DNA of 64,000 nucleotides from an uncultured Steroidobacter sp. (GCA_937864115.1 CALMII010000037.1:1-64000), one strand, 5' to 3'; shown: positions 37,048 to 46,105, numbered from the stretch's first letter. Notes: a model not told the origin generated them from the sequence alone. Made by a program: numbers and translations.

Positions 37048-37074
37048 GAATCGGCGTTTCTTGAGGGAAACTTA
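37048..37074 (-). promoter_or_regulatory. Sigma-28 (FliA)-like promoter
   Basis: The minus strand reads TAAG-N15-GCCGATTC. The FliA consensus is TAAA-N15-GCCGATAA, so 9 of 12 positions match at exact spacing. It points toward the six-gene operon, about 235 bp before its first start codon. Consensus is established knowledge; activity here is inference. Confidence 0.45.
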
Positions 37075-37223
37075 AGTGCCACAAAGGCGTCATGCTTGGC
37101 GGGGCGCAGTGATCGACCCTGCGCCCCGCCATATCGCGATAAGGGAAACGCTGATCAAGTCCCAAGGTCCGTGGAGTGTTCAATGGAATTGAGGGATCGG
37201 CGATTTGGGATTGAGATCCACGA

Positions 37224-37561
37224 ATGAAGCAGCAGAGCCTATCGATGTAGGAAGATCGCGGCGCGAGTTTTCAGCGTCCGCAGGGTCGGCGCACGAGGCG
37301 CGAGCTGTTTCTGGAGCAGATGGAGCAGATCGTGCCGCGGAAGGAACTGACAGCACTGATCGAGCCGCACTACCCCAAGGCGGGTAACGGTCGGCCGCCG
37401 ATTGGGCCTGGAAGTTCTGCCGGTCGTTGGAGCGGCACCGGTTGGGCGAGTCGCTGATGCAGCGGATCAACGGACATTTGAAAGCCTCTGGGGTGAAGGT
37501 CGGCACGGGCACGATCGTGGATGCGACGATCCCGGGGCGCCCTCCTCGACCAAGAACCTGA
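37224..37561 (+). pseudogene. Relic of an IS5-family transposase with internal deletion
   Basis: Starts MKQQSLSM then a stop. Another frame gives RRELFLEQMEQIVPRKELTA and LIEPHYPKAGNGRPPIG, the start of IS5-type transposases. A third gives RHRLGESLMQRINGHLKASG and VKVGTGTIVDATI, which in intact copies lies more than 50 residues further on. The central part is deleted and several frames are needed. It sits just upstream of dapD; its loss of function is clear. Confidence 0.75.
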
Positions 37562-37609
37562 CGATGGAACGCGCTACACTCCCGGCGTCCCAGGTCACTC
37601 GTACCAGTC

Positions 37610-38425
37610 ATGACTGATTCCCTTGCCTCCCTCATCGACGCTGCCTTCGAACAGCGCACGCAGTTTTCTCCGGCCAACGCGCCTGCCGACGTGCGCAATG
37701 CCGTCGAAGAAGCCGTCACGCTGCTCGACAGCGGCAAGGCCCGCGTCGCGGAAAAACGCGATGGCACGTGGCATGTGAATCAGTGGCTGAAGAAGGCCGT
37801 GCTGCTGTCGTTTCGACTGAACGACAACCAGCCGATCGAAGCCGGCTTCACGAAGTTCTTCGACAAGGTGCCGCTCAAGTACGCGACCTACGATGAGGCG
37901 CGCTTTCGCAGCGAGGGTGTGCGCGTCGTACCACATGCCATCGTACGGCGCGGCGCCTTCGTTGCGCCCAGCGCCGTGCTCATGCCCTCCTACGTGAACA
38001 TTGGCGCGTACGTCGGTGAAGGCACGATGGTCGACACGTGGGCAACCGTCGGCTCCTGCGCGCAGGTCGGCAAGAACGTACATCTTTCCGGGGGCGCGGG
38101 GCTCGGCGGCGTGCTCGAACCGCTTCAGGCCAATCCCACCATCATCGAGGACGGCTGCTTCATCGGCGCGCGCTCGGAGATCGTCGAAGGCGTGATCGTG
38201 GAAGAAGGTGCCGTGATTTCGATGGGCGTGTTCATCGGCGCCAGTACGCCGATCTACGACCGCGAGAACGACCAGGTGATCTACGGCCGCGTTCCGGCCG
38301 GCGCCGTCGTCGTGTCAGGCTCGCTGCCGCGCGGCAAATACAACCTGTACTGCGCCGTGATCGTGAAGCGGGTGGATGCGCAGACGCGGTCGAAGGTGAG
38401 CATCAACGAGTTGCTGAGAGAGTGA
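37610..38425 (+). CDS. dapD: Tetrahydrodipicolinate N-succinyltransferase
   Basis: A 271-residue enzyme that transfers succinyl from succinyl-CoA to tetrahydrodipicolinate in the succinylase branch of lysine/meso-diaminopimelate synthesis. An N-terminal helical domain (about 1-95) precedes a left-handed beta-helix of hexapeptide repeats (VRRGAFVAPSAVLMPSYVNI onward). Hallmark segments GTMVDTWATVGSCAQVGKNV and HLSGGAGLGGVLEPLQA are present. Length matches the family (about 274). dapE lies 5 kb away on the same strand, on the other side of the pst operon. Confidence 0.97.
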   Translation: MTDSLASLIDAAFEQRTQFSPANAPADVRNAVEEAVTLLDSGKARVAEKRDGTWHVNQWLKKAVLLSFRLNDNQPIEAGFTKFFDKVPLKYATYDEARFRSEGVRVVPHAIVRRGAFVAPSAVLMPSYVNIGAYVGEGTMVDTWATVGSCAQVGKNVHLSGGAGLGGVLEPLQANPTIIEDGCFIGARSEIVEGVIVEEGAVISMGVFIGASTPIYDRENDQVIYGRVPAGAVVVSGSLPRGKYNLYCAVIVKRVDAQTRSKVSINELLRE

Positions 38426-38430
38426 GGGTG

Positions 38431-38512
38431 TTGGTCAGGCTTCAGCCTGACTATGAAAAGAGGCCGGCTGTGACCGAAGGAAATCCCGCGGGAAAGCCGG
38501 CCCCACAGGAAG
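38431..38512. repeat. REP/BIME-like hairpin pair between dapD and phoU
   Basis: Contains GTCAGGCT-TC-AGCCTGAC (38434-38451) and a split GGCCGGCT...AGCCGGCC (38462-38502), then CCCCACAGGAAG. The same modules recur at 45178, 55136 and 59672. It lies between two convergent genes and may act as a bidirectional terminator. Confidence 0.75.
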
Positions 38513-38517
38513 AAGGG

Positions 38518-39234
38518 CTACGTCACTTCCTTTTGATGCCTCACGTCCTCGCCGCTGGTCACGAACAGCACCTGCTCGGCGATGTTCTTGGCGTGATCGC
38601 CGATGCGTTCCAGTCCCTTCAGCGCGAAGACGGTGTCGATCGTGGCGCTGAAGAAGCGCTGATCCTGCATCGCCAGGGTCAGTAGCTGGCGCAGCGCAGC
38701 CGAGAACTCCGCGTCGAGTTCGGAATCGCGGCTGGCCACTCCGCGTGCAAGTTCGGCGTCCGTTTCATCCAGTGCCCGCACGGCTTCACGCAACATCCCG
38801 GCGGTCAGATCGGCCATGTGGCGCAGGTATCGCGCCACCGCGCGCACCGGCCCGGTCGGTTCGCCCTGCGCGAGGCGTCCGGCGAATTTGGCGATCTTCT
38901 TGGCCTCGTCGCCGACGCGTTCGAGTTCGACCGTGATCCGCGACACCGCCTTGGCCATGCGCAGATCGCTGGCCACGGGCTGATGCAGGGCAATCAGCCG
39001 GAAAGCGTCGCGATCGACGCTGCGCTCGAAATCGTTGAGGCGCGACTCCCGCGACAGAACCATCTGCGCCAGCGAGGCATCGCCGTCGAGCAATGCCCGC
39101 ACCGCGGCGGACACCTGATCGATCGCGAGACCGCCCATCGTCACGACATGCAGCCGCAGTTCCGACAGCGCGACGTCGAAGACCTTGGCGGTATGGCCTT
39201 CGGTCGGATCGCTGGATGTCGGGATGACCGTCAT
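38518..39234 (-). CDS. phoU: PhoU, phosphate signalling regulator (first copy)
   Basis: A 238-residue all-helical protein with the two PhoU repeats. The signature E/DxxxD metal/contact motifs are visible in VELERVGDEAKKIAKFA and LKGLERIGDHAKNIAEQ. PhoU couples the Pst transporter to PhoR and keeps the Pho regulon off when phosphate is plentiful. It is the last gene of pstSCAB-phoU, 31 bp after pstB. A second PhoU homologue is encoded at 45278-46030. Confidence 0.95.
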   Translation of the reverse strand: MTVIPTSSDPTEGHTAKVFDVALSELRLHVVTMGGLAIDQVSAAVRALLDGDASLAQMVLSRESRLNDFERSVDRDAFRLIALHQPVASDLRMAKAVSRITVELERVGDEAKKIAKFAGRLAQGEPTGPVRAVARYLRHMADLTAGMLREAVRALDETDAELARGVASRDSELDAEFSAALRQLLTLAMQDQRFFSATIDTVFALKGLERIGDHAKNIAEQVLFVTSGEDVRHQKEVT

Positions 39235-39265
39235 GGAATCGGAACGCGCCGGGGCTGCGCGCGTC

Positions 39266-40162
39266 CTAGCCGTAGCGTCCCGTGATGTAGTCTTCCGTCG
39301 CCTTCTTGCTCGGGTTCGTGAAGATCTTCGCAGCCTCGTCGAACTCGATGATCTCGCCGAGATACATGAAGGCGGTGTAGTCGGAAACGCGTGCGGCCTG
39401 CTGCATGTTGTGAGTCACGATCAGCACCGTGACCTGGTCGCGCAGCGTCGAAATGAGTTCTTCGATCTTGGCGGTGGCGATCGGGTCCAGCGCCGACGTC
39501 GGCTCGTCGAACAGCAGGATCTCGGGCGTCGTCGCCAATGCGCGCGCGATGCACAGACGCTGCATCTGGCCGCCCGACAGCGCGAGCGCCGAATCCTGCA
39601 GGCGGTCCTTCACTTCATCCCACAGCGCTGCGCCGCGCAGCGCCTTCTCGACCTCTTCCGCCAGCGTGGCGCGATTGCGTACGCCGCGCAGCCGCAAGCC
39701 GTAGGCAACATTCTCGAAAATCGATTTCGGGAACGGATTCGGCTTCTGGAAGACCATGCCGATACGCATGCGTACTTCGATCGGATCGACGTTGGAGCCG
39801 ACCAGGTTGAGATTGTCCGGATGCAGCGTGATGCTGCCTTCGTAGCGCGTGTCCGGCTGCAGATCGTGCATGCGATTGAAGCAGCGCAGGAACGTGCTCT
39901 TGCCGCAGCCCGACGGGCCGATGAGCGCCGTCACCTGCTTGTCCGCAATCGGAATCGTCAGGTTCTTCAGCGCGCGATGCTGGCCGTAGTAGAAACTCAG
40001 GCTGTCGACTGCCGCCTTCACGTTCAGCGTGCGCACTTTGCGCGTGTCGTCCACGGCGATGGAAATCTTCGGCGTGGCCGGCTGCGCCGCGCGTCCTGAA
40101 GCATCGTTCTGCAAAGGGGTCTCCTGAACGCTGGCATTGGCGGATTCGGTGGTCGCTTGCAT
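39266..40162 (-). CDS. pstB: Phosphate ABC transporter ATPase
   Basis: A 298-residue ATPase. After a variable extension of about 45 residues it shows LSFYYGQHRALKNLTIPI, Walker A GPSGCGKST, the PstB-typical FLRCFNRMHDL, Q-loop MVFQKPNPFPKSI, signature LSGGQMQRL, Walker B LLFDEPTSALDP and switch VTHNMQQA. It powers high-affinity phosphate import together with PstA and PstC. It lies 18 bp after pstA. Confidence 0.97.
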   Translation of the reverse strand: MQATTESANASVQETPLQNDASGRAAQPATPKISIAVDDTRKVRTLNVKAAVDSLSFYYGQHRALKNLTIPIADKQVTALIGPSGCGKSTFLRCFNRMHDLQPDTRYEGSITLHPDNLNLVGSNVDPIEVRMRIGMVFQKPNPFPKSIFENVAYGLRLRGVRNRATLAEEVEKALRGAALWDEVKDRLQDSALALSGGQMQRLCIARALATTPEILLFDEPTSALDPIATAKIEELISTLRDQVTVLIVTHNMQQAARVSDYTAFMYLGEIIEFDEAAKIFTNPSKKATEDYITGRYG

Positions 40163-40180
40163 CGCAGTTTCCTGATCGCT

Positions 40181-41116
40181 TTACCAGTTGATCTTCTTGC
40201 GGAACCGGTAGCGGATCCAGATCGCCACACCGTTCATGAGCAGCGTCATGCCGAGCAGGATCGCGCCGGCCGCTGCGGCATTGGCTTGGAACGCCTGATC
40301 CGGCCGCGACACCCAGTTGAACATCTGGATCGGCATGACGGTGAACGGATCGTTGAGCCACTTGAACGAGATGAACGGAAATTCGCTCTGGAACGGCGAT
40401 TCCGGCAGGAAGGCGATGAAGCTCAGCGCGCCGATCGTGATGATGGGCGCCGTTTCGCCGATGGCGCGCGAGAGCCCGAGGATCATGCCGGTCAGCACGC
40501 CGCCGGTGGAATACGGCAGGACGTGATCCTTCGTGACTTCCCAGCGCGTCGCGCCGAGACCGTACGCGGCTTCGCGGATCGAATTCGGCACCGAGCGGAT
40601 CGCTTCGCGCGTCGCGACGATGACGATCGGCAGGATCAGCAGCGCCAGGGTCAGGCCCGCCGCTGCAATGCTTTGCCCGAGATCGAACTGGTACACGAAC
40701 AGTCCCAGCGCCAGCAGGCCGTACACGATCGACGGCACGCCTGCGAGATTGGTGACGTTGATTTCAATGATCGCCGTAAACCAGTTCTTCGGCGCGTACT
40801 CTTCGAGATAGATCGCCGCCGCAACGCCCACCGGCACGGCGCAGACGGCCGTGACGATCATGACCAGCGTCGTCCCCACCCACGCGGCCAGGATGCCGGC
40901 GCGCTCGGCATGACGCGAAGCGAAGTGGGTGAAGAAGTCGAGACTGAAGCGCGGCGCGCCATCGCGCACCAGATCGATGAACAGCACCGCGAGCACGGCC
41001 AGGCAGGCCAGCATCACGATCAGGCCGACGATGACGAAGATCTTGTCGAACAGCTTGCGGCGTGTGAGCCCGGCACGCACGGCTTCCATGTCCCGATAAG
41101 TGGCTGCGGTGCTCAT
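40181..41116 (-). CDS. pstA: Phosphate ABC transporter permease PstA
   Basis: A 311-residue permease with six TM segments, starting with KIFVIVGLIVMLACLAVLAV. The inner-membrane ATPase-contact loop is EAIRSVPNSIREAAYGLGAT. It pairs with PstC, whose stop overlaps this ATG (TGATG). Length and motif order match PstA. Confidence 0.95.
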   Translation of the reverse strand: MSTAATYRDMEAVRAGLTRRKLFDKIFVIVGLIVMLACLAVLAVLFIDLVRDGAPRFSLDFFTHFASRHAERAGILAAWVGTTLVMIVTAVCAVPVGVAAAIYLEEYAPKNWFTAIIEINVTNLAGVPSIVYGLLALGLFVYQFDLGQSIAAAGLTLALLILPIVIVATREAIRSVPNSIREAAYGLGATRWEVTKDHVLPYSTGGVLTGMILGLSRAIGETAPIITIGALSFIAFLPESPFQSEFPFISFKWLNDPFTVMPIQMFNWVSRPDQAFQANAAAAGAILLGMTLLMNGVAIWIRYRFRKKINW

Positions 41117-42039
41117 CAGTAGGCCTCGCGGAAGCGACGGGTCAGCGAGAAGCCGATGACGTTGAAGATCAGCGTGATCAGCAACAGCACCAGGCCCGCC
41201 GCGAAAATGCTCTGGTAGCCGATGCTGCCGTGAGGCAGGTCGCCGAGGCTGACCTGCACGATGTACGCCGTGATCGTCGCCGCCGGTTCGCGCGGATCGA
41301 ACGTCAGGTTCGGCTGCATGCCGGCGGCGATCGCCACCACCATGGTTTCGCCGACGGCGCGCGAGATGCCGAGAATGAAGGCGGCGGCGAGCCCCGAAAA
41401 GGCGCCAGGAACGACCACGCGCAATGCCGTCTGCAGGCGCGTCGCGCCCATCGCATACGAACCTTCGCGCATGTAGCGCGGCACGGCGCGCATGGCGTCC
41501 TCGCTCACCGAACTCACGTACGGCACGATCATCAGGCCGATGACCAGGCCGGCGCTCAGCATGTTGAAGCCCGGCAATTCCGGCATGAAGTACTGCAGCA
41601 CCGGCGTGACCATGGTCAGCGCGAAGTAGCCGTAGACGACCGTCGGCACGGCACCGAGCAGTTCGAGGATCGGCTTGACGGTTTCACGCACATGGTGCGG
41701 CGCGAACTCGCTCAGATAGATGGCGATGGTCGTGCCCAGCGGCACGGCCACCAGCAGCGCCACGAGGGTGGTGGTCAGCGTGCCCGCCACCAGCGGCAGG
41801 ATGCCGTAGCGCGCGTCCGCGAACAGCGGCGTCCACATCGTGCCGGTGAGGAATTCCTTGATCGAGACGTGCTCGAAAAAGGCGCTCGATTCGTAGACCA
41901 GGATGACCACGATCGCGAGCGTCGTGAACACCGCGACGAGGCCGGCCGCCAGCAGAAAGAATTCGACGATCCGGTCGCGGATCTTTCTATAGCGCAGCGC
42001 GTGCCGCGACAGGCCCGGACTGGAGATATTCTGATTCAA
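41116..42039 (-). CDS. pstC: Phosphate ABC transporter permease PstC
   Basis: A 307-residue permease with six TMs (first FFLLAAGLVAVFTTLAIVVI). It has the PstC-type periplasmic segment EFLTGTMWTPLFADARYGIL and the coupling loop DAMRAVPRYMREGSYAMGAT. It lies 138 bp after pstS, a gap that contains a strong stem-loop. It forms the phosphate channel with PstA. Confidence 0.95.
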   Translation of the reverse strand: MNQNISSPGLSRHALRYRKIRDRIVEFFLLAAGLVAVFTTLAIVVILVYESSAFFEHVSIKEFLTGTMWTPLFADARYGILPLVAGTLTTTLVALLVAVPLGTTIAIYLSEFAPHHVRETVKPILELLGAVPTVVYGYFALTMVTPVLQYFMPELPGFNMLSAGLVIGLMIVPYVSSVSEDAMRAVPRYMREGSYAMGATRLQTALRVVVPGAFSGLAAAFILGISRAVGETMVVAIAAGMQPNLTFDPREPAATITAYIVQVSLGDLPHGSIGYQSIFAAGLVLLLITLIFNVIGFSLTRRFREAY

Positions 42040-42116
42040 GCTGCGAACCCTTCAATGCCGGGGGCGAACTTTACTGATTCGTCGGTCGACATGCGACAGG
42101 CGGCGGCAAACGGCTG

Positions 42117-42153
42117 CTGGCGACTGGCTGCTGGCCGGATTGCCAGTCGCCAG
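42117..42153 (-). promoter_or_regulatory. Stem-loop between pstS and pstC
   Basis: CTGGCGACTGGC-N13-GCCAGTCGCCAG is a perfect 12-bp stem with a 13-nt loop. No T-run follows on the minus strand. It probably protects the pstS message from 3' decay or partially stops transcription, so the binding protein is made in excess over the permease. Confidence 0.65.
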
Positions 42154-42177
42154 TCGCCCACATCCTGCCGTCTCGAG

Positions 42178-43182
42178 TCAGAGCTTTCCCTCACGGGCCA
42201 GCAGGTTGTCGATGGTGACGCCAACTTCCGGCACGCCGCCGAAGACCGTGCCCAGCTTCTTGTCCGCGAAGTGCTTGAGTGCCAGCTGGTACGCCTGATC
42301 CGGCAGCGGCACGTAGCCGACTTCCTTCACCAGCTGCGCACCGTCGGTGAGATAGAACTTGATGAACTCCTGGATCTCGGGACGCTGCGCCGCCGAGTCA
42401 CGGACATAGATGAAGAGCGGACGTGACAGCGGCTCGTAGCTGCCGTCCACGACGCCTTCGATGCTGGGGCCCACGGCATTGCCCTTCTGGTTGACGATCG
42501 GCACCGCACGCAGCCGATCCTTGTGCGCGATGTAGTACGCGTAGCCGAAGTAGCCGAGCGCGCTCTTGTTGTTCTCCACGCCCTGCACCAGCACGTTGTC
42601 GTCTTCGCTGGCGGTGAAATCGCCGCGGCTGGCCTTGGCCTTGCCGTTCACGGCTTCGGTGAAGTAGTCGAACGTGCCGGAATCGGCGCCCGGGCCGAAC
42701 AGCATCAGGTTCTCGGCCGGCCATTCGGAGCGGACCTGGTTCCACTTGCCGATGCGGCCCTGCGCGGCCGGTTCCCACATCTTCTTCAGGTCGGCCACCG
42801 TCAGCGATTTGACGAAGGTGTTGGACTGGTTGACGACGACGGTCAGCGCGTCGAACGCCACCGGGATTTCCATGTACTTCACGCCGGCGGCGCGACACGC
42901 GTCCATTTCCTCCTTGAGGATGGGGCGCGACGCATTGGAAATATCCGTCTCGCCACGGCAGAAGCGCTTGAAGCCGCCGCCCGTGCCGGCGATGCCGACG
43001 GTCACGCGCACCTTGCCGCGCTTGGAAATCTGGAATTCCTCGGCCACGGCCTCGGCGACCGGGAAGACCGTGCTGGAACCGTCGATCTTGATGATGCTCT
43101 GAGCCTGGGCCGCGTGCGGTACGGCCGTAACGGCAAGTCCGCTCAGCAGCATCGACGCGCTCAATTTGTGCCACAACTTCAT
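42178..43182 (-). CDS. pstS: Periplasmic phosphate-binding protein
   Basis: A PstS-family binding protein of about 334 residues. The signal peptide is MKLWHKLSASMLLSGLAVTA, ending near AQAQS. The phosphate-site blocks are IKIDGSSTVFPVAEAVAEEF, GTGGGFKRFCRGETDISNAS and GADSGTFDYF. I start at 43182, since GAGG lies 9 bp upstream; an ATG 15 bp earlier and the longer frame are less likely. First gene of pstSCAB-phoU, with a Pho box about 83 bp upstream. Confidence 0.93.
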   Translation of the reverse strand: MKLWHKLSASMLLSGLAVTAVPHAAQAQSIIKIDGSSTVFPVAEAVAEEFQISKRGKVRVTVGIAGTGGGFKRFCRGETDISNASRPILKEEMDACRAAGVKYMEIPVAFDALTVVVNQSNTFVKSLTVADLKKMWEPAAQGRIGKWNQVRSEWPAENLMLFGPGADSGTFDYFTEAVNGKAKASRGDFTASEDDNVLVQGVENNKSALGYFGYAYYIAHKDRLRAVPIVNQKGNAVGPSIEGVVDGSYEPLSRPLFIYVRDSAAQRPEIQEFIKFYLTDGAQLVKEVGYVPLPDQAYQLALKHFADKKLGTVFGGVPEVGVTIDNLLAREGKL

Positions 43183-43264
43183 GGATTTGAACCTCATTGA
43201 GGGAACACCGGCCGGCGCGAAATCCCGCCCGACCAACCATGGCGCGGCAGTCTGCCCTTCGTGC

Positions 43265-43282
43265 ATGACAGTCGTGTTACAG
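43265..43282 (-). promoter_or_regulatory. PhoB box upstream of pstS
   Basis: The minus strand reads CTGTAAC-ACGA-CTGTCAT: two 7-mers 11 bp apart, the canonical PhoB spacing. A further CTGTTAC-like half-site lies upstream near 43340. It predicts induction under phosphate limitation. Confidence 0.8.
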
Positions 43283-43444
43283 CGGCTGCAACGAATGCCG
43301 GCCGCCGCGGCGCGGCCGTCGCAAACTGCAACAACGCCGTAACAGAGGCGTTTGCGGCAGACAGCTTGCCCGTCCGCCCCCTGTTCGCTATAAGTCCGCG
43401 CCCTTCATCCACTTGCCCCTGGGCTCACCGCAGCGCCTATCCCA

Positions 43445-44599
43445 ATGAGCAGCAGTCCCCAATCCAGCGCCTCCCCCGCCATCGAGCTGACCCAGGAGCT
43501 GATTCGCCGACAGTCCGTGAGCCCCGAGGATCAGGGTTGCCTGCAGGTCATTTCTGCACGCCTGGAAGCCCTGGGATTCAAAGTGGAGCACCTGAATTTC
43601 GGCCCGGTGGCGAACATCTGGGCGCGGCACGGCAGCGAAGGCCCGGTGCTGTGCTTCGCCGGTCACACCGACGTCGTGCCGACCGGCCCGCGCGAGGAAT
43701 GGCACACCGACCCGTTCGAGCCCGTCATCAAGGACGGCGTGCTCTATGGCCGTGGCGCGGCCGACATGAAGAGCGGACTGGCCGCGATGATCGTCGCCAC
43801 CGAACGCTTCATGGCCCGGCACGCCGATCACAAGGGCACGCTGGCATTCCTGCTGACGAGCGACGAGGAAGGTCCGTCGGTCGACGGCACACGCCGCGTG
43901 ATGGAAGTGCTTGAAGCGCGCAACGAAAAAATCGACTGGTGCGTCGTCGGCGAACCGACCAGCACCGACAAACTCGGCGACATGATCAAGATCGGCCGGC
44001 GCGGCTCACTCTCCGGCAAGCTCACGGTGCATGGCATCCAGGGCCACGTCGCCTACCCGCACCTGGCGGACAACCCGGTTCACTCCGTTGCAGCCGCGCT
44101 GGCGGAACTGGCCGCGCGCACCTGGGACAAGGGCAACGAGTTCTTCCAGCCTACCACCTTCCAGATCTCCAACATCAACGCCGGCACCGGCGCGCCGAAC
44201 GTGATCCCCGGAGAACTGAAGGCGCGCTTCAACATCCGCTTCTCCACCGAGCAGACCGTGGAGAAACTGCAGCAGACCATCACCGGCATCCTCGACCGTC
44301 ACAAGGTCAACTACACGCTGGAATGGTTCGTCTCCGGCCTGCCCTTCTTCACCGCGCCCGGCGTGCTATCGCAGGCCGTACGTACGGCTGTGCAGGAACA
44401 CACTGGCCGTACGCCGGAAATGTCGACCACGGGCGGCACCAGCGATGGACGCTTCATCGCGCCGACGGGTGCCCAGGTGGTCGAACTCGGCGTGATCAAC
44501 GCGACGATCCACAAGGTCAACGAGAACGTGCGTGTCGCGGATGTCGACACGCTGACGTCGACGTATGCGCGAGTGATGGAGTTGCTGCTGGCGAAGTGA
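43445..44599 (+). CDS. dapE: Succinyl-diaminopimelate desuccinylase
   Basis: A 384-residue M20-family zinc hydrolase in lysine/diaminopimelate synthesis. Metal-site blocks: FAGHTDVVPTGP (His and Asp), YGRGAADMKSGLA (bridging Asp), LLTSDEEGPSVDGTR (Glu pair), and near the C-terminus GGTSDGRFIAP. The dimerisation lid sits at about 180-290. It releases succinate from N-succinyl-LL-diaminopimelate made downstream of DapD. Divergent from pstS. Confidence 0.97.
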   Translation: MSSSPQSSASPAIELTQELIRRQSVSPEDQGCLQVISARLEALGFKVEHLNFGPVANIWARHGSEGPVLCFAGHTDVVPTGPREEWHTDPFEPVIKDGVLYGRGAADMKSGLAAMIVATERFMARHADHKGTLAFLLTSDEEGPSVDGTRRVMEVLEARNEKIDWCVVGEPTSTDKLGDMIKIGRRGSLSGKLTVHGIQGHVAYPHLADNPVHSVAAALAELAARTWDKGNEFFQPTTFQISNINAGTGAPNVIPGELKARFNIRFSTEQTVEKLQQTITGILDRHKVNYTLEWFVSGLPFFTAPGVLSQAVRTAVQEHTGRTPEMSTTGGTSDGRFIAPTGAQVVELGVINATIHKVNENVRVADVDTLTSTYARVMELLLAK

Positions 44600-44605
44600 C
44601 GCCGG

Positions 44606-45109
44606 TCAGCGCTCCGCTCTGCCGAAATTCACCGCCGCCGCCCACGTCCCCGCGGCGAGCAGCGCAAACAGCACCCACCACGGCATCGACAGGCCGAGCA
44701 GCGTCCAGTCGACCTTGCCGCATTCGCCGGAGCCCGTCAGTACCTTCGTGATGACCTCGGTGACCGGCATGATGTCCAGCAGATAGTCGAGACTCGCCCC
44801 GCAGGCGGCGACCGTGCCGGGCGGTTGCGCCTGAATCCAGATGTGGCGGATGCAGATCAGGCTGCCTGCGAGCACCGCGAACAGCAGCAAGCCGCCGTAC
44901 CAGCGCGCACCGGTTCGTCCCGGGTTGTGCAAGGCAGCGATCAGGAACAGCACGCCGACACTGATGACGGCGACGCGCTGGAAAATGCACAGCGGACAGG
45001 GTTCGAGGCCGAGCACGTGCTGGGCATAGAGCGCATAGCCCATCAGGCACGCGCAGAAAAGAAAGCCCAGGGTGTTGCCGACGCGACGGGAGACTGGCAG
45101 CGATTTCAT
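44606..45109 (-). CDS. dsbB: Disulfide-bond formation protein DsbB
   Basis: A 167-residue inner-membrane quinone reductase that reoxidises DsbA. Four TMs are visible. The first catalytic pair is in LEPCPLCIFQR (CPLC) and the second pair in VAACGASLDYLL and TGSGECGKVDW. Length and order match DsbB. It converges on dapE with 6 bp between stops. Confidence 0.93.
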   Translation of the reverse strand: MKSLPVSRRVGNTLGFLFCACLMGYALYAQHVLGLEPCPLCIFQRVAVISVGVLFLIAALHNPGRTGARWYGGLLLFAVLAGSLICIRHIWIQAQPPGTVAACGASLDYLLDIMPVTEVITKVLTGSGECGKVDWTLLGLSMPWWVLFALLAAGTWAAAVNFGRAER

Positions 45110-45177
45110 CGCGGCAGTCTATCGGGATCGGGCGCGGGTCGGCCAGATCACGAATGGAGTCTGCTGATCTTCTCTTG

Positions 45178-45262
45178 CTGTGGGGCCGGCTTCAGCCGGC
45201 CTAAAACTGTCAGGCTGAAGCCTGACCTACAGTCAGAGGCCGGCTGAAGCCGGCCCCACAGG
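45178..45262. repeat. REP/BIME-like triple hairpin between phoU2 and dsbB
   Basis: Three palindromes in order: GGCCGGCT-TC-AGCCGGCC (45184-45201), GTCAGGCT-GA-AGCCTGAC (45209-45226), GGCCGGCT-GA-AGCCGGCC (45238-45255), bounded by TGTGGGG and CCCCACAGGAAG. Strong termination or message-stabilising structure between two same-direction genes. Confidence 0.8.
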
Positions 45263-45277
45263 AAGAGATTGGAGACC

Positions 45278-46030
45278 TCAACGACTCGCCGCCGGATCTC
45301 CCGTGCCGCGCTGGGTGCGCGTCTGTATCTGCTTCTCGACGTCTTCCAGCGAGACATGGCGGATGTCCTTGCCATACACCATGTACACGACGTACTCGCA
45401 GACGTTCTTGGCGTGATCGCCGATGCGCTCCAGCGCACGCGCGACCCACAGCACGTCCAGCGCACGACGGATCGTGCGCGGATCTTCCATCATGAAAGTG
45501 ATGACCTGGCGCTGGATCGCTTCGTATTCCTCGTCGACCAGCCGGTCCTTCTTCGCGATCGCGACCGCTCCTTCCGCGTCCAGCCGGGCAAAGGCATCGA
45601 GCGCCTCGTGCACCATGTCGCCGACGATGCGACCGAGGTGTTTGATTTCGCGATAGCGATCCGCGGGCCGCTCCACCGCCGCCAGGCGGGAGCCGATGTA
45701 ACCGATCTTTTCTGCCTCGTCGCCGATGCGCTCGAGATCGGTGATGGTCTTGATGACCGCGACGATCAGTCGCAGGTCGGACGCCGCCGGACTGCGAGTG
45801 GCCAGGATGCGGCTGCAGTCGTCGTCGATCGCGACTTCCATCGCGTTGACCTTCACATCGCCGTGCGCGACCTGCTCGCCGAGCCGGCTGTCGCCTTCGA
45901 CCAATGCTTCGACAGCCAGCTTGAGCTGCTCTTCGACGAGGCCGCCCATCTGCAGGACGTTGGTACGGACGCGTTCGAGATCGTCGTTGTAACGACTGAG
46001 GATGTGATGCGAGAGATCGGCTTTTTCCAT
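45278..46030 (-). CDS. phoU: Second PhoU-family protein
   Basis: A 250-residue all-helical protein with both PhoU motifs (DLERIGDEAKKIGYIGSRL-like: TITDLERIGDEAEKIGYIGS, and VARALERIGDHAKNVCEYVV). It is about as long as the pst-linked PhoU but clearly diverged. It stands alone between the porin gene and dsbB. Two PhoU proteins may divide roles between Pst/PhoR control and another phosphate carrier; which does which cannot be read here. Confidence 0.92.
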   Translation of the reverse strand: MEKADLSHHILSRYNDDLERVRTNVLQMGGLVEEQLKLAVEALVEGDSRLGEQVAHGDVKVNAMEVAIDDDCSRILATRSPAASDLRLIVAVIKTITDLERIGDEAEKIGYIGSRLAAVERPADRYREIKHLGRIVGDMVHEALDAFARLDAEGAVAIAKKDRLVDEEYEAIQRQVITFMMEDPRTIRRALDVLWVARALERIGDHAKNVCEYVVYMVYGKDIRHVSLEDVEKQIQTRTQRGTGDPAASR

Positions 46031-46105
46031 GACACGACCGGTATGAGCGATTGCAGGCTGTATACCCCGCTACAGGTTGCGGCCGCAAGCGCGCGGCTTT
46101 CTGTT

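Larger units (their letters stand above)
36815..37223. other. Leader and promoter region of the giant-protein operon
   Basis: About 410 bp without a gene. It carries a hairpin pair at 36990-37013 and a sigma-28-like promoter at 37048-37074, both listed separately. Nothing else was recognised. Confidence 0.5.

Noticed and set aside
37060..37080. Possible sigma-54 promoter (TGGCACTTAAGTTTCC)
   Set aside because: The -12 GC element is missing; the overlapping sigma-28-like match is better.
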